From the NCBI GenBank assembly GCA_001939145.1, contig LSRX01000502.1, positions 348,021-412,020 on the forward strand: 64,000 nt of DNA, written 5' to 3'. Below are positions 37,701-52,700 of the stretch, one piece after another (within the stretch, counting starts at the first letter, position 1; each line of letters starts with the position of its first letter). This DNA is from Symbiodinium microadriaticum (taxonomy: Eukaryota > Sar > Dinophyceae > Suessiales > Symbiodiniaceae). Below the pieces are notes generated by a model. That model saw only the letters and a list, made by a program, of their open reading frames with translations, was not told the DNA's origin and did no database searches. The position numbers and the translations under genes were made by a program.

Positions 37701-40700
37701 AGTCCTGCAAGGTGGAGGTGGGGGGTGTGACCGGAATGCTGAGTTCCAGAGTGCTTCTCTTGGAAACTTGCGGGCTGGGTATGCAGCTTCCGGGCACTTA
37801 CTTCGGACCAGCGCAAGCTCTTGCTGGGCAGCAAAATGTCTCTGACATGGCCATGTACAACACAGAGCCTCTAAGGCTCGCCGGAGGCACCTATCGCCTT
37901 TGCTGGTGTGCTGGATTGGACCCTTTCGAGAACAGCACCGAGGGTTGCTATGACTCTGCGCACTTTCAAACAGACTTCGGCTCCATTGAGATCGTGGGGC
38001 CTCGGCCTTTGGCGCAACACCGCACTTGCGTGAGTGGGCTGACATGCCAGATCGATGGCATTCAAGGTAGGGCATTCAGCTCTCGAGACTGTTGAAGTCC
38101 GCGCACCCTCTCTCCAGAGCCATGCCCTCTTCAGTGCACTGTTGTCCGACCCAGACACTTGCACAACATATTCTGCAATGTATCTCTATCTACAAACGCC
38201 TCAGTTAGATAATCAGCTAGTCAATTAATCACAGCATAAATTTCTGATACACAAACAAACAAACAAACAAACAAACACACGCACACACATACATGCATGC
38301 ATGCATGCATGCATGCACGCATGCATGCATACATACATACATGTATTCATGCGTTGTATGTACGTGTACGGATAAATAGAACGATAGCTAGCTAGCGAGC
38401 TAGGTAGGCAGGTAGATAGATAGGCAGATAGATAGGTAGTACTTGTAGGTCATATGACTGTGCATGCATTTGGCTGGAGCGAACGGCCAAAAGACATGTA
38501 TTTACACGTGCCACGCGTGTGTCTGTGTGTGTCTGTGTCGTAGGTAGCACGCATTGCGTGTACATCTGCACACACACATACACACACACGCGCGCGCACA
38601 CGCGCGGACTCCCGTAGGTTTTCTCGCTGGCACTTTCTCTTCTTTTCTTGTTTCTCTCTCTCTCTCTCTCGCTTTCTTTCTTGGGTGCGAGTGCTTGCAC
38701 ATACATGTTCTCTCGAAATTATTTGCGTATTTTGGCAGGTATTGCCTAGACCAGACAAGTTAGAAAGAGCAGATAGGTCGGATCGAATGGATAGATCTGG
38801 CTCAGATAGCGTAGACAGATGGTATTGAAGGGTGGATGGGTGGATGGATGGATGGATGGATGGATGGATGCAGGACGGATGCAGGATGGATGGCTGGCTG
38901 GCCAGCCGGCTGGCTGGGTGGGTAGGTGGGTGGATGGATGGATGGATGGATAGAAGGATTGATAGCCACATGGATAGATGGATAGAGGATAGATGGATAG
39001 ATTATCTAGGGTAGATGCATCAACAGTACCATAGTTATTTAGGCATAAGGAGATGCCTGTATTCGTCGGTATTGGTGTAGATGGATGGATGGATTGATGG
39101 ACAGAAGGATGGATAGCCATGGATAGATGGATAGAGGATACAGTAGAAGCCCAAAAGTTGGAAACCCAGTAGCCTCAATTTCTAAGAGTAACGTATAAGC
39201 AATCCCAGCACCAATTGTCGTTAATCCGGTTTCCAACTGGTTGGGGTTACCATAGATGGACAGAGGATCTAGGGTAGATACATCAATAGTATCATAGTTG
39301 TTCGTGCATAAGGAGATGCATGTATTCGTCCGTATTGGCGTGTGTGTGTGTGTGTGTGTATGTATGTATATATATATATATATTATATAATATGTATGTT
39401 ATGTATGTGTATATATATATACATACACACATGCATACCTGCGAATGTATCGAGCTTTTTAGGCATGTAGCAGATGTTTGCATCTGCATCTCTATCGACA
39501 TGTATTTTTCTTTCTGTCGTTGTTCTGTGTTGGGCTGCGGGCTTGGATGTGCAGACATCTCGCACGAAGCTTGCGCAGGTCTTCATCTCAACCAAGACCG
39601 CTTGCCGGACATATCCGGGCTTCGTCTAAAGCAGGATGGATCTGTTCTGTTTGATATTACGCGGGCCAAAGTTCAAGTGAGCTTTGCCACATCTGTAGGG
39701 CCCTTTGTGGATTTGAGTTTCTTCGATCTGGAGACTGGGACGTCAGACTGGCAGGAAGTCTTCTTCAATGAAACGACGGCTCCCTTCTTCAGGCTTTTGG
39801 TGCTTGAAACTACCTCCGGTTGGCAGCCGAAGCCTCGAGAAGTGCAGTGGCTGAGCCAGATGGTCTGGGTGGAGCGCATTCCGTCGGATTGGGTGTTCTC
39901 TGCATCCGGCGTCTCATGGAAAACATCTGGCTCCAACCCACAAACACTCGGCCCCGATAAGCTCATCGACCAGAACAGTGACCTGCTCACCTCTAGGTGG
40001 GAAAGTGTTGGCTTCCCTCGTTGGCACAACATGTGGTGGGTGACCTTTGATTTCCGTGCTGGCGACAGGGCACTCATTCTGGACACTTGTGGGAGTGCTG
40101 GAGTAACAGCTAAGTTGCCAGAGGCAGGCATGGTCAAGGGTGTCTCAGGCAGCGGGGCAACCATAGTCTGGAACAGCGCGCCGATCTCGGCTTCAGGGGG
40201 CTTGTACAAGATTTGCTGGTGTGCCGCCTACCAGAACTGTGATACAGCAGAGCACTTTCGCATTCCGATCGGCGAGCTGAGACTGATCGGTCCACACACC
40301 GGGCAGTCCAGGACCTGTGTCAGCGGCCGTGGCTGTCGATTGGAGGGCTTGACTGGAAGCTTTGTCTCGCAGGACAGCATGCTTGCTGTTCTGGATACAT
40401 GCGCCGAAGTGGGAGTTTTGGCAGGTGGTGCCAGAAAGCCACGGCTTGCGGCTTCCAGTACACTGGGTTCGAGTGGCTCAGTGGCAGATTTTGGGTTGCT
40501 GGTGGCATCCGGCCTTTTCCGCCTGTGCTGGTGCCCGATGGTTGGTTTGCAGGACATCGGCAACGTGACGTATTCCTTGGCCTCCAACCATACCGGCAAT
40601 CAGTCAGTGGTGCTGGACTGCTTCCACCTTGATGTTGGAGAACTTCATGTGCACGGACCAGTGCCGCTCGATCACGGACAGACTTGTGTCAGTGGTATGG

Positions 40701-43700
40701 AATGCGTCTTAGAAGGCTTTGACGGCAAGGGGCTGGAATCAGACCGTCTTTTCGTTATGGAGACCTGTGGCCAGGAGTGGGTACAAGGCACAGCAGCAGC
40801 CGCCCCTGTGCAGGCAAGTGGAGCCTTCGTCAGAGTTGCCTACCGGCCCCTCGAATCAATGGGTGGCCAGTATCGTTTGTGTTGGTGTTCGGTCACAACA
40901 CCAGGCAATGACAGCTTCGTGTACACCAACACCACGCTGGAGAGCACGTTTGGATGCAATCCTGCCACTCGTGATGCTTTCTTAACGGATGTCGGGCTTC
41001 TGACTGTGCTCGGTCCGTCGCCTTTAGTACAGCATTGGACTTGTGCTTCAGGTCAAACATGCCAGATCGAGAATGTCGCGGGGGTTGGCCTGTCGGATTC
41101 TGACAATATCATTGCCCTGCAAACTTGTGGACATGCAGCACTCGTACCCCGATTTCCGCTGTCCGGCCAAGCAGACACGTTCTGGACTCGTGGATCTCAA
41201 CCTGCATGGACCGTCCCAGTCAGTGCGGCCGGTGGTACGTACAGGCTCTGCTGGAGTGCTGGGATGTCGCATGTGAATGCTTCCGCGACGGCAATCTCGC
41301 TAGACCATGCTGTTGATTTTGGCACGCTGTTTTTGCGTGGTCCGGCCCCACTCAACCAAGAAGTCACATGTATCTCGGGGCAGAGCTGCAGCATAAATGG
41401 CTTGACGGGTGTCGACTGGACAAAATCCTCGGACAGGGTCGCGATCCTCAACACCTGTGGTACAGCATCGACTGTGCAGCGATGGGGTGGTGGAGGCATC
41501 TCTGCACTCTTCGCAGGCTTTGATCGCAGTGCATCCTTATTCTGGGATGATGCCACCATCTCTGCTGTGGGTGGCGAATACAGACTCTGCTGGTGTGGCG
41601 ATTCTTCGACCAGGCTCAACGAGTCTGACAGCACATCGTGGAACAACACATCCTTCTGGCTCCACAACCAGTCCAACGTCTCAGGTGATGGTGTTTGTGC
41701 CTACCCAGAAAACTACCGAGTGGACTTTGGAAGCTTTACCCTGCTTGGCCCTTCTGACACGGACATTTCACGAACCTGTGTTGCCGGCCAATCCTGCAAG
41801 ATTCTGGGCATTCATGGACTTGGACTGTCACTGTTTGACAGCATGTTGGTGCTCGACACATGCGCAACCTCAAGCACACCTGCCGGCTTCAATCCGGGCT
41901 CGAATGAAACGCACATGACGTTGAGCGTCAGCTCAAGCAACCTGGCAGCTGCGTCAGTCACATGGTCGTTCCCTTTGCAGGTCTTGGGTGGTGAATACAG
42001 ACTTTGCTGGTGCGCAGCAAACGCTATCTGCAGCAGGTCAGAGGACTTCCGTCTTGATCTGGGTGCCCTCCACGTTCTTGGACCGAGTCCTCACGCACAA
42101 GATCGCACGTGCATCAGTGGACAGACCTGCTTGTTGGATGGCATTGCGGGCTGGCTCATGTCTGCAAGCGATAGGGTGATGATCTTGGAAAGCTGTGGTG
42201 GAGAGATGCTGTCACCTCCAACAGGCTTAGAGTCCTGGGACATGGTGCAGCATTCAGGTGGTGGGGTGGTATGGGCCACTTTGACAAGCGACACCAACAC
42301 GTCATGGCGGGCGCTGTTCCTCAATGTGCCAGCAGGCCAGTACAGACTGTGCTGGTGCTCCGGCAGTCTGAGCCAGGGAAGCCAGGGAAGCCAGGACAGA
42401 AGCTGTGCCGACAGCAGTTTGCCCGCCCTCGACTTCGGGGCCTTGAATGTCCTCGCACCAATCAGCTATGTGGCCAGCACTTGTGTCAGTGGTCAGGCTT
42501 GTGTGGTGAAGAGCTTCCAGATTGCAGAGTGGCAAAGCAGCTTTGCCGGCGGCGGCGGCCTCCTTCTGTCAGACACATGCGGAATGTCTGCTTCTCAGCA
42601 TTTCTTGTCGGAAGAAGCAGTGTCCAACCTGACCATTGCAGTTTCTCGACGGGTGTCCAGCACGGGCATCAGCACGTTGGGTGGCGGTACATACCGTCTT
42701 TGCTGGTGCTCACCGGAAGCGACGCTGGGTTCCTGCGACGTGCCTGAACATTTCCGTGTCGAGGTCGGGGCATTGGACTTGCTGGGTCCAGCGCCTCTTC
42801 GGCAAGACCAGACATGTGTTTTTGGAGTTACATGCCCGATCACCATGTCACAATTTGGTGGCTTGGATTCCCAAATTCTGATCTTGGAGACTTGCGGCTT
42901 AGCGGTGCCAAGTGTCATGCCCTTCACAGGGAACGCTTCGAGCACTTCACGAGGCAGTCAGCTTACGTTTGCTCCCTTGCGGGCGGGGCTCTTCCGGCTT
43001 TGCTGGTGCTCAAAAACCCTGCCTTGTGACTTTGAGGAAGACTTCCGGGTGGATTTCGGACAGCTGTACCTTCGAGGCCCTGTACCGCTGGAGCAGCACA
43101 GGACTTGCGTTAGTGGACATCGATGCATCGTGGAAAGGTTTGAAGGCCTTGGAATAGAGAATCTAGCTGCTCAGCTCATGGTGCTGGATACTTGCTCAGC
43201 GACTGGCTTGACAACATCAGGTCTGCCGGTCAGGAGCTGGCCTCTGTCAGCCACAGTGCAAAGCCTCGCAGCCGCACCACTCCTGGCGCCCGCTGGACGC
43301 TACAGCTTGTGCTGGTGCGCAGCCGAGAGTGACACTGCAAATCAGACTTGCCAGAACCTTCAGCATTTTGGCATGCGAATTGGCCAGTTTAGCGTACTCG
43401 GGCCGCTGCCTTTGCAGCAAGACTTCACTTGCATTGCTGGTGTGACCTGCGATTTCAGCCACTTTCAGCACACGGCGAAGATGGGGAGACTGCTGATTCT
43501 AGAAACCTGTGGGACGGCCGGCCTTCCAAGCGCGATGGGCCTGGGCCCCGGCATCGAGCTAAGCCTTGCCTCGCAGAGGCAGGCCACGGCCACGTTGATG
43601 GCAGCAGGGGGCCTCTACAGGATTTGCTGGTGCGGTCTATTGGAAACCAATGCGTCCTCCTGTGAAGATGGCTCGGATTTCAAAGTAGACACCGGCACTT

Positions 43701-46700
43701 TGACCCTGGTCGGGCCAACCCTCGGTCAAGCATGGACTTGCATCAGCGGCATGACGTGCCTTTTGGATGACATCGGCGGCAACCACTTGTCCATCTATGA
43801 TCATTTCCTGGTCTTGCATACCTGCGGGGTGCAAGATGTTGCAAGCCGATTTCCACACGAGGGCAGCGTTCTCCACATCTCCGGACAATGTGGATGCACG
43901 TCCTCACTTTGCAGTGCCTATCCACCCGGCACCAACGAGTCTCTTTGTGCGACCTGTGGCGATTTTTGTCCCATGGATTTGAAGACACATCCTGGCTGGT
44001 GCGGCTGTGGCACGCCCGACATTGACTCTGACGGTGATGGAACGCCGGACTGCCTTGACCAGTGCCCGCACAACCCGGGCAAGACCGGGACAGGTATCTG
44101 TGGCTGCGGCGCTCTCGATTTGGACAGTGACGGCGACGGCGTGCCAGACTGCAACGACCAGTGCCCTGGGCCAGACTTTGTTGGTGGCACTTGTTGTACT
44201 GCAGCCGACTCGGACGCGGATGGAGTACTTGACTGTTTGGACCAGTGCCCAATGGATGCCAGCAAAACCCTGGCAGGAATCTGTGGATGCCATGTGTCAG
44301 ATGTAGACACCGACCTAGATGGCGTGGCGGATTGCCTGGATTTGTGTCCCAACGATCCCGGCAAGGCCTTCCCTGGCATCTGCGGATGCGGCAACTCTGA
44401 GGTCGATGAGGATGGCGACTCCGTTCCAGATTGTATCGACCTTTGTCCGAAGAGCGACGATTTCGCTTTCCAAGGAGTCCGCGCCAGCTTCGGACAGGTG
44501 CCCGTCTCGGCTGCGGGAGGAAGCTATCGCCTCTGCTGGTGCTACTCCACAGCGAACTGTGGTTCTCGTGCAGACTTTGTCGTAGATGTTGGCTCCCTGC
44601 GGCTACTGGGTGTTGAAGATATACGCAGTAGTCGAACTTGCGTCAGCGGTCAAAGTTGCTTCATTCGCCGGTTGATTGATACCAGCAGTTCCGTGATTCC
44701 CCATCATCCTTATGTGGCCAACTTCTCGGCAACCCCAATGCTGATTCTGGAGACGTGCGGGGTCTTTGCACCCGCAAGCAACTCATCACGAGGCACCTCT
44801 GAGTTTCTTTCTCCCCAAGTAGCGTTGGATGCGGGGCGCTCGATAGGTTGGCTTGCTGGCCAATTGACGTCAGCAGGTGGATTCTATCGACTTTGCTGGT
44901 GCGCAACACATGGCAGCTGCAGCCTCATGCCAGACTTTGAAACGGACGTCGGCGAACTGATGCTGATTGGGCCTTTCCCTTTGTCTCAACAGATGACTTG
45001 TATCGCTGGCCTGACTTGTCGAGTTGAAGGTGTGCAGGGGCTGGGCGTCCAGCAAACGGATCTGATTCGAGTCTTGGATACGTGTGGGATGACAAGTGAG
45101 GCCTTGAGTGCCCCCACGTTCAACGCAAGCCTCGAGACTAATTTGGATGCTGTTAGTGCAGCTAACACACAGACCTTTGCAGGAGGCTCCTATCGCCTTT
45201 GCTGGTGTGCAACAGGATTTTCGTGCAGCCTCCACGGCGACTTCCAGGTGGACTTCGGGGTGTTCTCACATGTGGGTCCAGCTCCACTCTTCGAGCAGGA
45301 CCGGACATGTGTGACGGGACAAGTCTGTGCCGTTGAACGCATTGCAGGGCACCTTTTGTCGCCGGATGACTCTTTCTGGATTCTTGAGACTTGCGGGGTC
45401 CAAGCACCCTCAAGATTGGCTGGGCAAGGGAGGGCATCCTTTCAGAATGCTTCCATGCTCATCAGCTGGGGGGAATCTGCGCACACATCAGTTGGTGGAC
45501 AGTATCGGCTTTGCTGGTGCTCAAGATATGCCGAGTGCGACGTGGCCCAGAATTTTGGGGTCGATGTAGGTGGCCTACTACTGATCGGCCCGATTCCACA
45601 GGACAGAACATGCATCAGTGGCCAGACATGTTTCATGAAAGCTTTGCCCGGTTATCATCTTCAGGCAGACGATCGCTTTCTGGTTTTGGACACATGCGGA
45701 ACGCCTTCTCCGGTCTTGGGCTTCCCTGCGATGCAATCTCAACTTCTCTTGAACTCCACAGCGGTGGCAGGCTTCGTTGCAGGTAGCGTGCTGGAGTTTG
45801 TAACTTCTGCCGGCGGCACATACCAGCTCTGCTGGTGTGCTGCATCTACCTTCCCGTGCAAGCTGGCAGAATCCTTCCGGGTCAGCGCCGGCTCAGTGAC
45901 CCTCGTTGGCCCTAGCACAGACATGCAACTTGGGGTCGCGAAGCTGCGCATTTGTGTGTCCGGGACTGCCTGTTCCCTTCAAGGCCTTCCTGGGCAAAAC
46001 TTGCAAGTTGACGACCGGCTCATGCTTTTGGAAACATGCGGCTTGCAAGGTCCCAGCCAGGGGACAGTCCCCATGCCGAGCTTGCAGGCCAATGGCACTG
46101 GCCCAGCTTTGCCAGTCAATGTGACGGTTTATTCTGCCTCTGGCGGGACATATCGACTGTGCTGGTGCAGTTCCGGTTATGACTGCAATAGCGCATCGGA
46201 ATTTAGGGTGGACATCGGCGAGCTCGACATGGTTGGGCCTTCAAGCACGGTATCGGATTTCAGACGAAAGCCAGCTTATTGCGATCCCGCAAATTCATCT
46301 ATGCTGGCTTTCGCCTATGTCTCGGATATCACTGCGTGTTGGTTGCGCTGTGCTTCTCAGGTCTCAAACACGACGGGACCCACATGCACTGCTGCAGAGT
46401 ACTCTAGGCAGTCCGGCTTCTGCACTCTTTGGAGCCATTGCAGCATTGTTGCGCGCTCGGCCGAGACCCTGGTTCTATCGGCGCAAGATGGGTGGAAGTC
46501 CGGACAGGACAGGACATGCGTGGCAGGACATCCCTGCACCGTGGACGACATCGTGGGACATTTCCTCACGGAGGGTGATGCCTATGCGGTCCTAGATAGT
46601 TGTGGAAGCACGCTCGCTTGGATTTACACATCTCAGAATGTCGTCGGGCATGGTGGCTATGCAAACCCGTGCCGCTGTGCTGAGTCCATGAATGACACAG

Positions 46701-49700
46701 ATGGTGATGGTGTCATTGACTGCACAGACGAGTGCCCACTAGATCCACACAAAAGCCAAGTGGGAAATTGCGGCTGTGGCCACGGAGACGAAGACAGCGA
46801 TGCGGATGGAATTCCCGACTGTCGCGACAGGTGTCCCCATGATCCCGCGAAGAGCTTGCCGGGCGTCTGTGGATGTGCCACCATGGATGTGGATTCAGAT
46901 GCAGACGGGACTCTTGATTGTAGTGATCAGTGTCCCAATCTTCCTGACAACGCTGGCGGGGCTGCGGGATGTCCCGCTGCGGCCGAAGACTTCGACAATG
47001 ATGGCGTGCCGAATTTCATGGACGAGTGCCCACTCGATTTCAACAAGACTTCAGCAGGTGTGTGTGGCTGTGGGGTGAAGGATGAGGACGACGACAGTGA
47101 TGGAACTCCAAATTGCCTGGACCTGTGCCCAAGTGATCCCTTCAAGGTGTTTCCAGCTGCTTGTGGCTGTGGGACACCAGACCTGGACCAAGACGGGGAC
47201 GGAACTCCTGACTGTCATGACACTTGTCAATCGTACGATGCTGTTTTTGGGACAGTCTCGGTGGCATTCGGCACATTGCCAGCTGGAGAGTATCGTCTGT
47301 GTTGGTGCTCCCGTGCAGTAAAATCTTGCTCGGCGTCACAGGAATTCAACGTGGATCTCGGAGGGCTCAGCATAATTGGCCCTCGCAGCCACGAGCGAAC
47401 CTGTGTCAGCGGTTATCCTTGTCGTTTTGATGATGTTGCCGGCTACGGCCTTGATGATGCCGACCACATTGTGGTCCTGGACACCTGCGGCACCTCCACA
47501 GGTCTTGTACCTCGCTGGTCAACTTCTGTTGCGCTGCCTCTTCTTTCCAGTGGATCTGCTGCTGTATTCTCTTCAATCACAGCCGCCGGTGGTTTCTACC
47601 GCATGTGCTGGTGCACCACCCGTCCTTGGCAAGACCAGGCAGTACCGGCTTGCGAACGCCCAAATCACTTCACGGTAGATGTAGGTGCGCTGATCCTCAT
47701 TGGTCCGTCTCCTTTGCATCAGGACTTTACATGTGTTTCTGGACAGCCATGCGGTCTGCACGGCCTAGGCGGACTCCTTCTGTCATCCAGCGATATGGTC
47801 ATGATCCACAACACCTGCGGAGGTACCAGCTTCGCATCCCCGCTCTTTGCATCAGTGGGGTGGGATGGGCTGTTCTTCAAATCCCTCGGTGCCACGTCCA
47901 CCCGCAACGATGTGCCGACCAACGCGACTAATGTGCCCATCTTGGAGGTGGCAGGTGGGCAGTACCGGCTCTGCTGGTGCTCATCCTTGGCTGCAGGCAG
48001 CTCCCCGCCGTGTGTTTCTGCTGCAGAATATGTAGTTAACTTCGGCAAGCTGGACGTGATCGGACCTTTCCCACTTCAACAGGAACGAACGTGTGTAAGC
48101 GGCCAGACTTGCGAATTTCCAATACAAGTATGGCACGGTTCAGGGCAAGATAGCCTGTTGTTGCTGGACACTTGTGGCGTGGACAGTTCTATTCCCAGAG
48201 TACAGACCACCAGGGGACACTGTGGAAGGGCCTCAATCGTCGGCACCGTGCCTTTGCAAGACTTCATGGTTATCGTGGAGACATCCACTTCAAGCGCCTC
48301 CCAATGCCGGGCACTTTGCAATGCACACGTCGATGTGTTCAGCAACACATCATGTGTTGCTGCGATGTTCAAAGACTCCCAAAGCAACGTCAGCATCCCT
48401 CCAGACACCCGAAGTGTTGGGTCCTGCCAACTGTATTCAATATGTTCACTCGTGTCTGATGAAGCTTCGGACTATGTCGTGCTGACGCTTCAAAACGCAG
48501 GCATGTCGCAAAACTTGCCTTTGCCTTCGCTGCTTCAGTTTGGAAACACATCACTTCCCAGTTCCGGCAGCCAAACGGCCATGGTTGCTTGGGGCGAGCT
48601 CGTGCTGACTACTGCAGGTGGCACTTTCCGAATGTGCTGGTGCGCCGGCGGCCAAATGTGTTCGACTCCGTCAGAATTTGGTGTCGACATCGGTCCTTTC
48701 ACTCTCGTTGGTCCGCTGCCCCTTGGCACTAGCCGCACCTGCTCCGACGGAACCACATGTGTCGTGGATGGGCTTTCAGGCGTAGGGCTGTCGGATGGAG
48801 ATCGGCTTCTTGTGCAGGACACCTGTGGCTCCACGGTCTGGGGCGGACAGCTGCAGTTCTTGCCAGTCAACACCACGGACATGAGCCGAACTGCTGTTTC
48901 ATTCAGCAACGGCAGCTCGCAAGTCCTTGCCTTGACGGGTGGGCAGTACAGGCTATGCTGGTGCGCTGCCGACTTCCTCTGCACTTCAGGTGTCGATGTT
49001 GGCGAGCTGGTCGTGCGAGGCCCTGCTGCAAATCAGCATCGCACCTGTATGGCCGGTCAGATATGCGAAATTCAAGCTCTTTTGGGCCGAGGCTTGCGGG
49101 TGCACGATAGTCTGCTCGTGTTAGAGACATGTTCAGAGCCTGGCGAGATGCTTCCTGTTATACCGAAGTTCCCTCATGCGGGTCAGCTGGTAGCAGCTAC
49201 AGATATAGCAGAAGCTTCTTGGAAGTCATCTCTCATCGTGTCGGCTGCTGGCGGTGGCTACCGCCTTTGCTGGTGTGCAGCCTTTGACTGCATGTCAGAG
49301 GGTTCCCAAGCGCACTTCGTCGACGCCGGCACTCTGCATCTGCTTGGACCCAGCCTCCTTGGAGTTGCGAAAACCTGTGTTTCGGGTCGAGCTTGTGTTA
49401 TCCGATACACTGGCAATGACCTCTTCCAGGCTGCGCATGGCTTCAGTCTGGGAGATATTCTATGGGTGTTGGATACATGCGGCGAAGCATCCCCTGTTGC
49501 CGGCTTTGGTTCTGGACGTGCAATCGATGTTTCGGCATCTGGCGCACTCTTCTCCTGGGGAACCGAGATAATTTCATCTGCTGCTGGCAGCTTCCGTCTG
49601 TGCTGGTGCGCCGCAGGCTTGGCTTGTGCTGCGGGCGAGAGCTTTCAAGTTGATGTGGGGGCACTTCTGGTCCTTGGCCCTCCCTCACTTGCCTTAGATC

Positions 49701-52700
49701 GAACCTGTGTCAGTGGTCTGACATGCTCATTCTCGTTGGAGCCAGACTTCGAAGCGAACGGGCAGATCATGCTGCTGAGCACCTGCGGAGCTGCCGAGCT
49801 CGCCGATGAGGGTCTGCCTTTGCATCCGGCCTTCGCTGGCCTGCCAGGAGATGAGATCAATCGTACGAACGAGTCAAGCGATTACGAGGTCATTCACTGG
49901 GGCATGCAAGACTTCACAGGTGCTGGCGGCCAGTTCCGGCTCTGCTGGTGTGGTGCTGCGTACTGCGGCGTGCTTGACAGTTTCTCAGTCGACATGGGCT
50001 CATTCTCCTTGATCGGGCCTGCTCCGCTGGCTCAGCGCCGAACCTGTGTGAGCGGGCACTCCTGTGCCATTGAGGGCTTACAAGGTGTGCACCTGTCGTC
50101 TGCTGACCATCTCATGCTGCTGGAGACCTGTGCGGTCAACGCAGATTCGATCGGCCTGTTTTTGCCGGAGTCCAACTCAAGCGGCTCTGGAAAGTGGGTC
50201 ATGGAGAAGGAATCCTTTTCATCCTTCGCCGGCGGTCAGTACCGCATCTGCTGGTGTTCATCCATGGCGATGTGCTCCACGGCAACGGATTTCAAAGTCG
50301 ATGCCGGAAATCTACTTGTCATTGGGCCAGCGCCATTGAACCAGGAGAGGACATGTCTAAGTGGAGAGCGCTGCACTTCGCTTCACGTCCACGGGCAAGA
50401 ACTTTCGGAGAACGATACCCTTCAAGTTCTCGACACCTGCGGTGCCCCTATGCTTTCTGCAGGGTGGCCGAATTCCAACGTGGGAATTTCTGCAGTGAGC
50501 CCTTCAACACTTCTGCTCAGATTCCAAGAGCCAATTCTGGCCGCAGCCGGAACATACCGTCTCTGCTGGTGCCAACCGTTACCGCATGATTTTGCAGGAA
50601 CGTCCTGCACCCTGCACTCCCAGAGCCTCGTCGACTTTGGTCAGGTGAGGCTCATTGGACCAGCCTTGTTGCAGCAGCGCACCTGCGTAGCCGGCCAGCG
50701 CTGTGTCCTGGAAGATCTGAACCTGGGCGCAGGCGCGACAGCGACACCACAGGACACCGTGATGGTTCTCGATACTTGCGCTCACATCACACCGATTCCT
50801 GGCTGGCCCGAGGCTGGAGTTTTCTCCACTCTTGAGGCAAGTGGTGCTAGAGTGAGCTATGGCGCAGTCACCATCACAGCAGCAGCGGGATACTACCGAC
50901 TTTGTTGGTGTGCAGCTGGTCGGCAGTGCAGACAAGGCGAGGAGTTTGTCACGATCGGCGAGATGGCCCTGCTCGGCCCAGCGCCTCTGAGCCAAGACAG
51001 GACATGCCTAAGCGGACAGATGTGCGACCTTGGGAGTGTCCATGGCTTAGGGCTTGATCCGTATAAGCTGTCCCACGTGTCAAGCCTCCAGTTTTTGCAA
51101 GATGCCACCACAGGCCAGCATGATGTGAGAGACTACTTTGTGGAAGCTTCTTACGATTTTGATGAGTCCAATGCAGCTGGGGCCACGTGGACGACGATAG
51201 CAACATGTGCTGCAGCACAAGACGGCTCTTGGCAAAGCTGCGACTGGCCGACATCAATCTCGGCACCGTTCTGGCGTTGGCGCATCACTCAGACCTGGGG
51301 ACTGAGCTCAGACCCCCCGAAGCCGCGTGAGCTTCGCTTCCTTAGTTCTGCAGGGCCCAGCGCAGCCCTTCATAAGAGTTTCACGCAGTGGGCCTCGGAC
51401 TTCTCCCCGGCGTGGATAGTGTCATCGACTGCAACTGGTACTCCGCACCAAGACTTGTCGAACCCCTCGAATCCAATAACCTACGGACCAGAGAATCTTA
51501 TGGATGGCGATGCTGGTGACAACTCGCGTTGGTGGCCCACCGGAGCAAGCACAGAGTGGTCTGTTGTCTTTGACCTACGCCAGAGTGACAGTTTGGCCAT
51601 ACTGGATACATGTGGTGTTGCTTCGGCTCATCACCTTGGCTTTGTGACAGCGCTGGCAAGCCCAGCGTCGTACCCAACGTATGGAAGCACGCTCTTGACA
51701 ATCGCTGGAGGCTTGTACAGACTATGCTGGTGCAGCCGTGGTTTCAACTGCGACTTGCCCAACGCTTTTTCTGTTGATGTTGGTGCTGTGTGGCTGCTGG
51801 GTCCGGAGCCTTTGACGCAACACCGAACTTGTGTCTCCGGGCAGAGCTGTGTCATCGAAGACATCAGCGTGCAGGAGGCTTCAGGAGTACTGCAACTTCT
51901 GGATACTTGTGGTCAGGGCTTTACCTACTCGCAGTTGCACGGATGGTCGGGCAGCTTTGTGCAATGGAATGAGACCGGCACGGTTCTCCCAAGACTTGTC
52001 CTGGACGCAGGATTTCTGACAACAGCAGGTGGAGCGTTCAGGTTGTGTTGGTGCGCATCACTTGCCACCTGTGCTCATCCGGAAGACATGCGTGTGGACG
52101 TTGGTTCCTTCACGGTTGTAGGCGTAAGCCCACTCACACAGGATCGCACCTGCGTCAGTGGTCAAACATGCTCCTTTGATGGAATCACCGGCCGCTACTT
52201 GAAGTCATCCGATCAGTTGCTGATGCTTGATACTTGTGGCCAGCAGGTGCCCTCCGAATTCCTTCCGAGCATCAGTCTGGCAGTTGCAATCTCGGACCCC
52301 TTGGCAACTGGGGCTGATAAGACCCTTCGAGCAACCACTGCACCAAGTCTTGTCATTGGCCAAGGAGGAGAGTACAGGATTTGTTGGTGTGGTGCTGGGT
52401 TCAAGTGCACTTCCACGCAGGACTTCCGGACGGATGTAGGGCACTTCAACATCGTTGGGCCATATCAGCTGCAATCTCGGACCTGTGTGAGCGGACAGCT
52501 ATGCAGCCTCGGAGGGATTCAGGGTCATCTTCTGTCGCCCTCGGATGGTCTGCTTGTGCTCGACACTTGTGGAGTGCAGGTGTCGGTGCCTCGCCTACCC
52601 AACTCAGGGCGCATGGAGGTGTCACTGACATGCCAATGCGCCGCGGCAACGGGCGACTCCGACCTCGATGGCATTCCAGACTGTTTGGACGAGTGTCCTC

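Noticed and set aside
39320-39578. N-terminal 86 codons of the longest open frame (Cys/Val/Tyr/Ile-rich, looks like a signal or membrane segment)
   Set aside because: It is a translation of GT and TA microsatellites in an intron; the unit continues from 38066 to 39579 in phase.
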